This document shows positions 29,973 through 39,301 of a stretch of DNA of 64,000 bases, piece by piece. This stretch comes from Smaragdicoccus niigatensis DSM 44881 = NBRC 103563 (GTDB lineage Bacteria > Actinomycetota > Actinomycetes > Mycobacteriales > Mycobacteriaceae): positions 868,001-932,000 of the forward strand of contig NZ_AQXZ01000018.1 in assembly GCF_000380645.1 (NCBI RefSeq), in the 5' to 3' direction. Position 1 is the first letter of the stretch, and every line of letters starts with the position of its first letter. Under the pieces are notes generated by a model. The model was not told the DNA's origin. It made no database searches and saw only the letters and a program-made list of their open reading frames with translations. The position numbers and the translations under genes are program-made.

Positions 29973-30770
29973 GTGCGAGCAATCTGGAAAGGTTCGATCG
30001 CCTTCGGGCTCGTCAACGTGCCGGTGAAGGCGTACACCGCAACCGAGGACCACGACATTCACTTCAATCAGGTCCACGGCAAGGACGGCGGTCGTATCAA
30101 GTACGACCGAAAGTGCTCGGTGTGCGGTGAGTCGGTCCCTTACGCCGATATCGACAAGGCGTACGAGGACGAGAACGGCGATCGCATCATCGTGACCGAC
30201 CAGGACCTCTCGAAGCTGCCCGCCGCCGAGAAGCGGGAGATCTCCGTTCTCGAGTTCGTGCCGACTGAGCAGATCGACCCGATTCTGTTCGAAAAGACCT
30301 ATTACCTCGAACCCGACTCGATGACACCCAAGGCGTACGTGCTCCTGTCGCGCACGCTCGAGAACACGGACCGGACCGCGCTGGTCCACTTCACGCTGCG
30401 CCAGAAGACGCGCCTGGCGGCCCTGCGGGTGCGCAACAACGTGCTCGTGGTGCAGACGCTCCTGTGGCCGGACGAGGTTCGGGCAGCCGAGTTCCCGGCA
30501 CTCGACGACGTGAGCGAACCGCGCGCGAACGAACTCAAGATGGCCGAGACGCTCGTCGAGAGCATGTCGGGCGACTTCGACCCGGCCGAGTACACCGACG
30601 ACTACCAGGTTCAGCTCAAGAAGATGCTCGACGAGAGCATCAAGGCCGGTGGCCAGAAGGTCATCCCGGCCGAAGAGGTCGCCGAAGGCGAGGAGGACGC
30701 CGAGGTGGTCGATCTTGTCGCGGCCCTGCAGCGGAGCCTCGAGCAATCGTCAAAGAAGAAGACCGGATAA
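29973..30770 (+). CDS. ku: Non-homologous end-joining protein Ku
   Basis: A 265-residue bacterial Ku, the homodimeric ring that binds DNA ends and recruits LigD. The opening MRAIWKGSIAFGLVNVPVK, the CSVCGESVPY segment and the LEFVPTEQIDPILFEKTYYL stretch are family hallmarks. The basic C-terminal tail is short (SLEQSSKKKTG). GTG at 29973 is the start. LigD is not in this window. It is 23 nt downstream of the cyclase gene. Confidence 0.96.
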   Translation: MRAIWKGSIAFGLVNVPVKAYTATEDHDIHFNQVHGKDGGRIKYDRKCSVCGESVPYADIDKAYEDENGDRIIVTDQDLSKLPAAEKREISVLEFVPTEQIDPILFEKTYYLEPDSMTPKAYVLLSRTLENTDRTALVHFTLRQKTRLAALRVRNNVLVVQTLLWPDEVRAAEFPALDDVSEPRANELKMAETLVESMSGDFDPAEYTDDYQVQLKKMLDESIKAGGQKVIPAEEVAEGEEDAEVVDLVAALQRSLEQSSKKKTG

Positions 30771-30845
30771 CACTGAATACGGACATTTCCGACAGGTTCG
30801 CGTAAACCGCAAACATCTGGCGTCGAGGAACGAAACCCTACTTCG

Positions 30846-31988
30846 GTGTTCTTCTTCATCGCCCGCATGCTGGGTGTGGAGCATCGCCGAATCAAGATCG
30901 AAACGTCGCTCACCAGTCGACTCCGCAAGATGCTGCTGTTCCTGCTCTTGCTCATCGCGCTGCACGTCATCGCGATGCTCGTTTTCGAACAGGCCGCTCT
31001 GCACAAACGTGGCGACGAAAGCAGCCTCGAAGTCTTCGTGAACTCGGTCTGGCTCACGCTGACCACGGTCCTCACGATCGGCTATGGCGACATCTCCGCC
31101 GCCACGATCCCGGGCAAAGTGGCGACCATGCTGCTGCTCTACACGGGCGCGGTGTTCATGGTCGCCAACGTGGCGTCGGCCGCGGTCGAGATGCGTCTGG
31201 AAAAGCTCACCCGTATGCGTGACGGCACGTGGAGGTGGAAATTGCGCGACCACATTCTGATCTTGAATTCCCCCGCGAAAGAGTCCGAGCGATATTTCGT
31301 TTCGCTCATCGAGCTACTCCGGCGCGAACGCGAATTCACCAACATCCCGGTCATGATCCTGACCGAGCGCTTCACCAACGGACTCCCGGACGGCCTGCGC
31401 GATCTCGGGGCGGTGTTCTATCACGGGTCCCCACACGATCTGAAAGCCCTGCAGAGCGCCGGCGCGGACAAGGCGAAGTACATCGTGCTGCTCGCCGAGG
31501 AGGAGACTCATCCCCGGTCCGACAGCCTGAACTTCGACGTCCTGCTCGAACTGCACGAGACCTACACGAACGCACGCATCATCTCCGAAGTCGTGGAGGA
31601 TTCCTCGCGCGAGCGCTTCCGCCGATTCGGTGCGCATCGCATCGTCCGGCCGGTCCGCTCGTACCCCGAGTTCATCGTTCGCGCGCTCGCGTGCCCGGGT
31701 TCGGAAACCGTCGTCGAGGACATCCTCAGCAGCGAAGGCAGCGTCACGCAGCGTTTCAACGTGCGCATCGACAACCGCCGTTGGGCCGACATCGGCGCGA
31801 CGATGCTCTTGAAGGGCTACGGCACGGTACTCGGTTACGTCGACGAGCAGCGAAAGGTCGTCTCGAACCCGGCGCCGCTGCATCCGGTCTCGGGTCGCGG
31901 GCTGTTCGTGCTGGTCCGGACCGATAATCCCCCATCGCGATCGCAGGTCCAGGCGGCCATCGACGGGCTGGGCGTGGAAGCCCGGTGA
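30846..31988 (+). CDS. Two-TM potassium channel with RCK-like domain
   Basis: A 380-residue channel. Two membrane segments (about 28-48 and 86-112) flank the pore loop with the selectivity filter TIGYGD (TTVLTIGYGDI). The cytoplasmic part resembles RCK/TrkA-N but is adapted (DHILILNSPAKESERYF, VMILTERF). It is similar to CASTOR/POLLUX-like ion channel domains in overall order. It overlaps the next gene by GTGA, so both form one operon. Gating ligand unknown. Confidence 0.85.
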   Translation: MFFFIARMLGVEHRRIKIETSLTSRLRKMLLFLLLLIALHVIAMLVFEQAALHKRGDESSLEVFVNSVWLTLTTVLTIGYGDISAATIPGKVATMLLLYTGAVFMVANVASAAVEMRLEKLTRMRDGTWRWKLRDHILILNSPAKESERYFVSLIELLRREREFTNIPVMILTERFTNGLPDGLRDLGAVFYHGSPHDLKALQSAGADKAKYIVLLAEEETHPRSDSLNFDVLLELHETYTNARIISEVVEDSSRERFRRFGAHRIVRPVRSYPEFIVRALACPGSETVVEDILSSEGSVTQRFNVRIDNRRWADIGATMLLKGYGTVLGYVDEQRKVVSNPAPLHPVSGRGLFVLVRTDNPPSRSQVQAAIDGLGVEAR

Positions 31989-33184
31989 AGCTCGTCGTCC
32001 TCGCGGCGATTCTCGCCGTGATCGGATACGTGGTCACATCCGTTGCTGTGGCCGCGATGTTCCGCCCGATCACCTTTCGGGGCATCCCGCCGATCTTCGG
32101 CTGGCGTGGTCTCGTACCCGCCAAGGCGTCCGTGATCGCCCACCGGTTGGTCGAGCAGATCATGACGCGGGTCGGCACGATTCGCGATGTGTGGGACCAC
32201 GCTGACCCGACGCGGATCAGCGAACACCTGGTTCTTTCGCTGCGTCCGCGAATGCCCGAGATCGTGGAAGATGTGTGCCTCGACGCCGACGCCACGCTGT
32301 GGGACATCCTGCCCGACGACGTCAAGACATCGATCTACACGCGACTCGACGAACGCATGCCCGAGGTCATCCCGAAGTTGCTTGGTGAGATCGAGGAGAA
32401 CCTCGACGACCTCGTGAGCATCGACTACATCACCAAGGTGCACCTCATCGATCAGCCCGGTATGCTCGTCCGCTTGATCGAGCACGTCGGCCACAAGGAG
32501 ATCCTGTTTCTCAAGCGCGTGGGGCTGCCGATCGGCATCATCGCGGCGCTGGGATCGCTCATCGGGAACACGACGCACCAGCCGTGGTGGGTCGACGGCA
32601 TCGCCGCCGCAACCGTGTTCGCCGCCGGCGCTTTTCTGGCGATCCAGGTGGTCTTCGCGTGGCCTGAGCTGGGCAAGCTCGGACCGTTCACCTTCCATGG
32701 CCTGCTGTACCAGAACCAGGACAACGCCGTCCGAGTCGCGACGCGGATCTTCACCCGCGACATCATCACGGTGTCGAACCTCGTCCGCGACACCCTTGAG
32801 GGTCCCAGCGGACACCAAACCCGCGAGATCATCCGGCGCCATGTCACTCCGCTTGTCGAGTACGGGATGCAGCCGGCGATGCGGATCATCAAGAAAGAAC
32901 GTTCGCGCGAGCAGGTCGCCAGGCTCATCGACGACCTCACGGACGCGGCGATCGACCAAGCGCTCGAGCCCCTGCACGAGCCGACGTTCAATCGCGAACG
33001 TCAGATCGTGCTCGAAGACGTCTTCGTGCACAAGATGCTCGACCTCACGCCGACGCAGTACGGCGCCCTCATCCGCCCGGCGCTCGGCGGTTACGAGTGG
33101 ATGTTGATTCCGGTCTGCGCGGCCGCCGGGTTCATCGGCGGCGCGGCAGCCTTCCTATTCGAGATCAACAATCCCCTGCTCTGA
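31985..33184 (+). CDS. DUF445 membrane protein
   Basis: A 399-residue protein with an N-terminal membrane segment followed by MFRPITFRGIPPIFGWRGLVPAKA, the DUF445 signature. There is a central pair of hydrophobic segments (about 175-222) and a C-terminal one (about 375-393). The middle is helical and charged. It starts inside the K+ channel stop (GTGA, 31985-31988), implying coupled translation and a joint membrane role. No molecular function is known for the family. Confidence 0.85.
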   Translation: MKLVVLAAILAVIGYVVTSVAVAAMFRPITFRGIPPIFGWRGLVPAKASVIAHRLVEQIMTRVGTIRDVWDHADPTRISEHLVLSLRPRMPEIVEDVCLDADATLWDILPDDVKTSIYTRLDERMPEVIPKLLGEIEENLDDLVSIDYITKVHLIDQPGMLVRLIEHVGHKEILFLKRVGLPIGIIAALGSLIGNTTHQPWWVDGIAAATVFAAGAFLAIQVVFAWPELGKLGPFTFHGLLYQNQDNAVRVATRIFTRDIITVSNLVRDTLEGPSGHQTREIIRRHVTPLVEYGMQPAMRIIKKERSREQVARLIDDLTDAAIDQALEPLHEPTFNRERQIVLEDVFVHKMLDLTPTQYGALIRPALGGYEWMLIPVCAAAGFIGGAAAFLFEINNPLL

Positions 33185-33186
33185 AC

Positions 33187-33579
33187 TCAGCCGAAGAACG
33201 CGTCGATCGCGTACTGGTCCGGCCGGTGGTAGGTGCGCACGATCTTCCCGTCCCGAACCTCGTGGGCCAGCAGCTCCACGCAGTCGAGCGTCCGCCCGTC
33301 GCGTTCGGCGAGCACGCGCTGAACCTGGACCGCGCCCCAGTCGCTGCCCAGGATCTCGATGAGTTCGAGGCGAAGAGTGCCGCCGCTGCGAACGAAGGAG
33401 TCAGCGAGAAACCCGACGATCTGCTCTGGTCCGGTATAGGTGCCGGCAACGGGCGAGGTCCCGGGCAGTTCCCAGACCGCGTCGTCGGCGAAGCACGAGC
33501 CGACGGTGTCGAGGTCACCGCGCTGGAATGCCTCGACCATCGTGCGGACGAATTCGACGTTGGAAGAAATTGTGTGCAT
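33187..33579 (-). CDS. SnoaL/NTF2-like fold protein
   Basis: A 130-residue protein with the SnoaL-like pattern: VRTMVEAFQRGDLDTVGSCFADDAVWELPG at the start and the final HEVRDGKIVRTYHRPDQYAID. Such proteins act as small hydrolases or cyclases, or just bind ligands. It ends next to the DUF445 gene on the opposite strand. No operon partner is evident. Confidence 0.82.
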   Translation of the reverse strand: MHTISSNVEFVRTMVEAFQRGDLDTVGSCFADDAVWELPGTSPVAGTYTGPEQIVGFLADSFVRSGGTLRLELIEILGSDWGAVQVQRVLAERDGRTLDCVELLAHEVRDGKIVRTYHRPDQYAIDAFFG

Positions 33580-33644
33580 TGGAATCTCCTTGGATTGTTC
33601 TTTCGGACATCCCCAAGGTTCCTCGGTGGACCCACCGGCGGGTA

Positions 33645-33701
33645 CCCGCCGATCGGCGGGTTTTAGCCCAGAGGAACGCCCGCAGCTGGTGGGCTGCGGG
33701 C
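33645..33701. terminator. Two hairpins between NTF2-like and secreted-protein genes
   Basis: CCCGCC-GATC-GGCGGG (33645-33660) is followed by TTTT on the plus strand. GCCCGCAGC (33678-33686) pairs with GCTGCGGGC (33693-33701) around a 6-nt loop. The second lies 36 nt past the stop of the secreted-protein gene and probably terminates it. Confidence 0.7.
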
Positions 33702-33736
33702 GCTGTGAGCAATTCCGGTCGGTAAGTCAGTTCAGG

Positions 33737-34210
33737 TCAGTAAACAAGTCCTCCGTTCGGTGCGATCGTGAAGCTTGCGTTCATGTTCGGGAATGCCGAG
33801 TCGATGTTGCTGCTGAGGTCGTACCGGTGGGCGAAATATCCGCCGACCTGGGTGCCGTCCGTGGAAGCGCCTTGCGGGGTGTTGTTGGCCTCGAAGGTGG
33901 CGATCGTGTTGGTGTTCGGAACGCCGTAGTTGACGACTGCGGTAAATCCATCCCAATCAGTGACCGACGCGGTGACGATCTCGCTCGAATGCGGCGCCAG
34001 GGTGTCCTGCGGTGCGGCGATGAAGTCACCGGACGAGGTGTAGTCACCGGTGAGGGTCATCGTCTGGTCGGTGTCGTTGTAGATCGTCATGGCGATCGTG
34101 TTGCCGTCGGTCGGGAGGGTTCCGGCGGATGCGATGCCGGCGGCTCCGATTCCGGCGCCGATGACAGCAAGGCCGATGAGCGGGGTGGCGATGAGGGTCT
34201 TGGTGTTCAT
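33737..34210 (-). CDS. Secreted hypothetical protein
   Basis: A 157-residue protein with a clear signal peptide (MNTKTLIATPLIGLAVIGAG... to about ASA at 29). The mature part is Thr/Asn/Asp-rich, with alternating hydrophobic residues suggesting a beta sandwich (MTIYNDTDQTMTLTGDY, VTDWDGFTAVVNYG). No cysteine in the mature part. I recognise no family; it could be a surface or lectin-like protein. Confidence 0.8.
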   Translation of the reverse strand: MNTKTLIATPLIGLAVIGAGIGAAGIASAGTLPTDGNTIAMTIYNDTDQTMTLTGDYTSSGDFIAAPQDTLAPHSSEIVTASVTDWDGFTAVVNYGVPNTNTIATFEANNTPQGASTDGTQVGGYFAHRYDLSSNIDSAFPNMNASFTIAPNGGLVY

Positions 34211-34311
34211 GTCAGTGGTCCTTATCGGGAGAAGTTCTGTGCCGGTGTATTCCGGCGATGCATTAACTTTCCCGCGAACCGTCGCCTCGCCTGATCGGCC
34301 GAAAAGGCCCT

Positions 34312-37158
34312 CTACGAGGGGAAACCCGGCTCCCCCAATCGGTGGACACGGGCGAGCGCAGCAAGCCGGGTCCGGTTCTCCGAACCGGTCTTCGCCAGGA
34401 GCGATTCGACGTATCCCTTGACCGTGCTCGGCGACAGATAAAGCTCGCCGGCGATGTCGGCGTTGGTCAGACCGCGTTCGACGAGCTTGAGAACGTCGAC
34501 CTCACGGCTGGTGACCCCAAGCCGCGCGAGCCCTTTGGGCACATCGCTCGAACCCCTCCCGGCACGGCGCTGCGGCCCTCCGGCCTTGCGCGCCAACGCT
34601 CGGCTGGCACGAGATGCCCGGCCGAAACCGTTGGCGAGAAACCACGTGTCCGCGTCCGTCAGCCACGCAGCCGGTTCACCCCATCCATCGCGAAGTGCCG
34701 CCTCGGCCACGATCCGCAAGGCCAGCGCTCGATAGCCGGCGAAAGCGGGAACGCGACGGAATCCTTCTGCGGCACGGTCATATTCGTCGTTCGCGCCCTG
34801 GCGATTTCCGTCCCGGCCCTGAGCCACGGCAACCGCAAGGTGCCAGATCGCATCCACCCCGGGGAGGACGCGAAGATTGCGGGTGTCCGTCTCCTCGCGT
34901 GCCCGCACTCCGCCGTCGCCTTCGAGGTCCCACACGGTGGCGAGCAGCGGCCACAGGTACCACGGCGGCAGCGCGACCTGATTCGGAGCTGCGCGTAGGT
35001 GATCGATCGCCTTCTGCCAGTACGTCGAGGCCGCGGTTCGGTCCTCATCGAGGAGAGCGGCCAGCCCGATGCAGGTTCCGGTCGCCACCCCGAGAACCTC
35101 GGCATCGCCATCGGCGAGCGCGATCGCCTTCGCTGCGGAGTCCGCGGCCTCGTTGCGCGCCCCGGCAACGGCCTGCGCCTGACCGATGAGAATCCACGCC
35201 CACGCTTCCTGAAGTCGTGCTCCCAGAGAAACTGCGGTCGCGCGAACGCGGCGTGCGGCGTCGATCGCCTGCTCACTTTCGAACCGCACACCATGCACGG
35301 CCGCGAGATGGAAGTCGACAGCGGCGAGCAGTCCCGGCGCACCCGCGGCGAGCGCCGCGTCCCGCGCCCGGTACAGCGGTTCGACAACCAGGTCCGTGAG
35401 CTGATCGAGAGTCGCCAATTCGTGGTGGGCACGGGCCTGGCGAAGCGCCGAGCCACCGAGTTCGGCTTTGCTGAGCGCCAGTTCGAACCAGGATCTGGCC
35501 TGATCGAGATCGTCGAGCCGGGCGATTCGGCCGAGCACCTCGGCGGCTTCGCACACCGACGTCGTGTCCGCGTTCGCTTCCACCACTCGTTTGGCCAACG
35601 CTGACGCCTCGCCCAGGCGACCACACTCCAACGCCACGAGTGCGGCGAGACTCCTTGCGATTGGCGGGAATTCGTCGTTCTCCCGGAGCGAACGCACCAT
35701 CGCGTCGGCCTGCGTCCAACGGCCGGCGTTCGCTTCCGCGCGAGCGACCGCCAACCGAACGCGTTGTTGGCGTTCGGTGTCCGCCCCCAGAGCCGGCAAT
35801 TGCCGCATGAGTCGCATGCCTTCGCGGGATGCCCGGTCGGCATCGCCGGCCGCAGCCAGCGCGTCGGTCAGATGCTCGCGAATCTCGATGAGCTGTTCGG
35901 GGTTCGACTGCCCCGCAAGGGCACGGTCGAACAGTGCGATCGCCGCGGCGGTCAAGCCTCGTCCGAGCGCCTCCTCACCGGCAGCGCGATACCACTGGCT
36001 GGCTTTGGTCGATTCACCGGCGATCTCCGCCATCGCCGCGGCCGACTCGAAATCGCCACGCGATTCATGAACGACCGCCAGCACCGACGCCGTCCTGGAG
36101 ACCCTCGTTGGATCCGCCAAGGCCAGAACCGCATCGACAACGAGCGCGTGCATGAATTGCACCGTCCCCGTTCCGGGCTCGCGTTCGAGAAGGCCCAGCG
36201 CGTGTCCGCGATCGAGAACTGCGGCCACCGCTTCGGGCGTCGCCTCGAGGGCCATGGGGAGGATAGACCGATCGAAGCGGCGCCCCAGCAGCGCGGCCGC
36301 TTCGAGAGTGTCGCGCTCCGGCACCGAGAGTCCCTCGAGCCGAATGCGGACGGTGTCGATGATCGTCGGGGGAACCACGACCGCGGACTGCCGGTAACGC
36401 CACGATCCGCGGTCCTGTTCGAGGTCACCCCGGACGGCAGCGACGCTGAGCATCTCCTCGATCAACAGCGGGACGCCCTCGGCACGACTAGCAAGATCGA
36501 GCAAACCCGGCGGGATGTCGGGTGAGCCCAAGCAGTCGGCGACCATCGCCGACACCGAGGCCGGGGCGAGCGGCGCGAGGTCGATCAATTCCAGGGCGCG
36601 ACGCTGGCCGAGGCGATGGATCGTCGACAGTGCGTCGCAATCCGGGCGAAGGGTCGTGATCAGCGCAAATCCGGCGGCGGGTGCCGCGTCGGAAAGGTAC
36701 TCGACGACCTCCACCGTCATGGGGTCGGCCCAGTGGAGATCCTCGATGACGACGGCAGCCGGTGCACGACGACCGCAAGCGCGCATCAACGCGAGCACTG
36801 CCTCGCCCATCGTCATCGCAGTCAGTGGCTCTGCCGTGGAGTCGTCCGGCTCCGCGGATACCAACGCGTTGATCGGCCGCCGGAGCCGTGCCAATTGTGG
36901 CGACTCCGGATCGGCGCCGCGACGCAGGAGCCCGAGGCTCACTTCGCGAATCGGTCGCAGCGCCGCGACGGGCGGCGGAACACAACGGCCGATGACACAG
37001 CGCGCCGGGTCGACCGCAGCGGCCCGGATGAGAGCCGACTTTCCGACCCCAGCGCCGCCGATGATGGCGACCGAACCGCCTCTCGCCGGCGCGGCATCGA
37101 CCACGGTCGCGATCAGCCCAGTGGCCGATTCCCGGCCGACGACCGATCGCGCGCGCAT
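34312..37158 (-). CDS. Large LuxR (LAL/MalT-type) ATP-binding regulator
   Basis: A 948-residue regulator. The N-terminal AAA-like ATPase has Walker A GGAGVGKS (34-41) and Walker B VVIEDLHWADP, then a long TPR-like helical middle, and a C-terminal LuxR HTH with LTSREVDVLKLVERGLTNADIA and LSPSTVKGYVESLLAKTG (about 875-925). LAL regulators switch on metabolic operons after binding an inducer. It is divergent from the FAD/DUF1365/CFA operon across 167 nt, so it is the natural candidate to control it. Confidence 0.9.
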   Translation of the reverse strand: MRARSVVGRESATGLIATVVDAAPARGGSVAIIGGAGVGKSALIRAAAVDPARCVIGRCVPPPVAALRPIREVSLGLLRRGADPESPQLARLRRPINALVSAEPDDSTAEPLTAMTMGEAVLALMRACGRRAPAAVVIEDLHWADPMTVEVVEYLSDAAPAAGFALITTLRPDCDALSTIHRLGQRRALELIDLAPLAPASVSAMVADCLGSPDIPPGLLDLASRAEGVPLLIEEMLSVAAVRGDLEQDRGSWRYRQSAVVVPPTIIDTVRIRLEGLSVPERDTLEAAALLGRRFDRSILPMALEATPEAVAAVLDRGHALGLLEREPGTGTVQFMHALVVDAVLALADPTRVSRTASVLAVVHESRGDFESAAAMAEIAGESTKASQWYRAAGEEALGRGLTAAAIALFDRALAGQSNPEQLIEIREHLTDALAAAGDADRASREGMRLMRQLPALGADTERQQRVRLAVARAEANAGRWTQADAMVRSLRENDEFPPIARSLAALVALECGRLGEASALAKRVVEANADTTSVCEAAEVLGRIARLDDLDQARSWFELALSKAELGGSALRQARAHHELATLDQLTDLVVEPLYRARDAALAAGAPGLLAAVDFHLAAVHGVRFESEQAIDAARRVRATAVSLGARLQEAWAWILIGQAQAVAGARNEAADSAAKAIALADGDAEVLGVATGTCIGLAALLDEDRTAASTYWQKAIDHLRAAPNQVALPPWYLWPLLATVWDLEGDGGVRAREETDTRNLRVLPGVDAIWHLAVAVAQGRDGNRQGANDEYDRAAEGFRRVPAFAGYRALALRIVAEAALRDGWGEPAAWLTDADTWFLANGFGRASRASRALARKAGGPQRRAGRGSSDVPKGLARLGVTSREVDVLKLVERGLTNADIAGELYLSPSTVKGYVESLLAKTGSENRTRLAALARVHRLGEPGFPS

Positions 37159-37267
37159 AGGTCAAGTAAATAGACGAATTTCCGCCTCGTGCCAATCCGC
37201 TGGCCGCGCCGCTCCGAATTTCACACGTCGCCTGCCCGGAATCCCACCCGACCCGGGCGGTCGACTG

Positions 37268-37302
37268 CCCGGCTGGTCGAAATCTGAGACTGACCAGCCG
37301 GG
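37268..37302. promoter_or_regulatory. Perfect 11-bp inverted repeat upstream of the lipid operon
   Basis: CCCGGCTGGTC (37268-37278) and GACCAGCCGGG (37292-37302) with a 13-nt spacer, ending 23 nt before the operon start. It may be the LAL regulator's operator or a leader hairpin. Confidence 0.6.
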
Positions 37303-37325
37303 CTTCCCAAACGGAAGGCCACATC

Positions 37326-38585
37326 GTGGAAAGAATTGCCGTCATCGGCAGCGGAGTTGCGGGACTGACCGCCGCCTGGGCATTACGGACCACCGCGAAT
37401 GTCACGCTCTTCGAGGGTGACTCACGTCTCGGCGGCCATGCTCATTCGCATGTGATTCCCCGGCCGGACGGTAGCAGCGATGTCGTCGACACCGGTTTCA
37501 TCGTCATGAACTTCGCCACCTACCCCACGCTGGTGCGGCTGTTCTCCGAACTCGGCGTGGCGACCCAACCGGCCGAGATGTCGATGTCAGTGTCGTGCGG
37601 CGGCTGTGGCCTCGAGTATGCGGGTGCACGGAAATTAGCCGGACTGTTTCCCCGCCGGAAGATGGTCCGGAACCGCGCATATCTGAAGATGCTCACCGAA
37701 ATCCCGCGCTTCCACCGCACTGCGCGGGAATTGCTTGCCTCGAGCGATCACTCGGATCAAACGTTGGCCGAGTTCCTCGACCGCCACGGATTCAGCCAGT
37801 ACTTCATCGATCACTTCGTCACGCCGCTCGTGGCGTGCGTGTGGTCGTGCCCTGATGTCGTGGCGCTCGACTATCCCGCCCGCTACCTGTTCTCCTTCCT
37901 GAACAACCACGGCATGCTGCGGATCTGGGGATCGCCACAGTGGCAGACCGTCGTGGGCGGTTCTCGCGAGTACGTCAACCGAATCGCCGAACAGCTTCCG
38001 GACGTCCGACTGAACACGCAGGTCGTCGGTGTGACCCGCCACTCCAGGCGCGTCGAGGTTCAGGTTGAGAGCGGTCGCTCGCAGTCCTTCGACGCCGTCG
38101 TCATCGCCACGCACGCCGACCAGGCGCTCGCGCTGCTGTCCGACGCAACCGCTCTCGAGAAGGAGGTACTCGGCGCATTCGAATACTCCCCGAATCCCGC
38201 GCAGCTGCACTCCGACGAATTTCAGCTCCCGGTGAGCGACCGGGCGCGCGCGTCGTGGAACTACCGGAGCTATTCCTGCGGCACTTCGATCAGCGACCCG
38301 CCGACCATCACGTATGACATGAACCGGCTCCAACAGATCCCGACGTCTCAGCGTTACCTCGTCAGTCTCAACGCTTCCGATGACGTCCATCCGGCGTGCA
38401 TCCACGCGGAGATGAACTACACCCATCCGCAATTCACGCCGACCTCCGTGGCCGCACAGCGACGGCTGCCTGAACTCACCAGTGACCGCGTCGCGTTCGC
38501 GGGCGCCTACCACGGGTGGGGATTCCACGAGGACGGCGCTCGATCCGGCCTTGCCGCCGCGCATGCCCTGGGGGCGAAATGGTAG
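37326..38585 (+). CDS. FAD-dependent amine-oxidase-like oxidoreductase
   Basis: A 419-residue flavoprotein. It opens with ERIAVIGSGVAGLTAAWAL (GxGxxG), has LGGHAHS and VDTGFIVMN, and ends with FAGAYHGWGFHEDGARSGL, the FAD-closing motif of this family. GTG at 37326 has GGAAGG 8 nt upstream. It resembles Rv0449c and the NAD(P)-binding oxidoreductase found with CFA synthases in many bacteria. It overlaps the DUF1365 gene by 7 nt, beginning a four-gene translationally coupled operon. A role in fatty-acyl or lipid modification is inferred. Confidence 0.88.
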   Translation: MERIAVIGSGVAGLTAAWALRTTANVTLFEGDSRLGGHAHSHVIPRPDGSSDVVDTGFIVMNFATYPTLVRLFSELGVATQPAEMSMSVSCGGCGLEYAGARKLAGLFPRRKMVRNRAYLKMLTEIPRFHRTARELLASSDHSDQTLAEFLDRHGFSQYFIDHFVTPLVACVWSCPDVVALDYPARYLFSFLNNHGMLRIWGSPQWQTVVGGSREYVNRIAEQLPDVRLNTQVVGVTRHSRRVEVQVESGRSQSFDAVVIATHADQALALLSDATALEKEVLGAFEYSPNPAQLHSDEFQLPVSDRARASWNYRSYSCGTSISDPPTITYDMNRLQQIPTSQRYLVSLNASDDVHPACIHAEMNYTHPQFTPTSVAAQRRLPELTSDRVAFAGAYHGWGFHEDGARSGLAAAHALGAKW

Positions 38586-39301
38586 ACAGCGTCCGCTTGT
38601 ACCGAACTCGGATCTTTCACCGACGCCTGCATCCGGTCGAGCACGACTTCACCTACCGGGGCTATTGGTGGCTCGTCGACGTCGACCAACTCGACGCGCT
38701 GCCCCCGTCCGTGCGATTGGTGGCACGGTTCGAACCGCGTGACTATTGCGGCGATCCCACCGCTCCGATCGGCGCCAACGTCCGGGCATTTCTGTCCCGA
38801 CAAGGCGTGGACCCAACCGGCCTCACGATCAAGATGCTGACGACACCTCGCCAATTCGGCTACTCGTTCAACCCGATCACCGTCTTCTACTGCCAGCGCG
38901 TGGACGGCGAACCGGTCGCGGTGATCGCCGAGGTCCACAACACCTACGGGCAGCGGCATCGCTACCTCTTGCGTCCGGACGAGCATCACCACGCAGAGAC
39001 GCGCAAGGAACTCTTCGTGTCGCCTTTCTACGACACCTCCGGCGAGTACCACATTCAGTCCCCTGTGCCGAGCCAGTCCCTTGTGCTGACGGTGAGCCTC
39101 CATCGGAGCGGTGAGCCGCCGTTCGTGGCGTCCGTGCTTGGCGACCAGGTCGCCATCACGCCCCGCACGATCGCGGCTGCACTCGCGGTCGGCACTTCAC
39201 TCCTCACCAGCGCCCGCATCCGTCGCCAGGGAATCAGTTTGTGGCGCAAGAAAATTGACATCCAGCCTTACCAGAACGCCAAAGGAATCCACAGTGACTG
39301 A
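38579..39301 (+). CDS. DUF1365 protein (Rv0448c-like)
   Basis: A 240-residue protein with the DUF1365 hallmarks RLYRTRIFHRRLHPVEHDFTY at the start, RQFGYSFNPITVFYC (about 100-114), and HNTYGQRHRYLL and VSPFYDTSGEYHI. The family always travels with the FAD oxidoreductase and a CFA synthase, but its function is unknown. It overlaps the preceding gene by 7 nt and the following by 8 nt. Confidence 0.88.
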   Translation: MVDSVRLYRTRIFHRRLHPVEHDFTYRGYWWLVDVDQLDALPPSVRLVARFEPRDYCGDPTAPIGANVRAFLSRQGVDPTGLTIKMLTTPRQFGYSFNPITVFYCQRVDGEPVAVIAEVHNTYGQRHRYLLRPDEHHHAETRKELFVSPFYDTSGEYHIQSPVPSQSLVLTVSLHRSGEPPFVASVLGDQVAITPRTIAAALAVGTSLLTSARIRRQGISLWRKKIDIQPYQNAKGIHSD

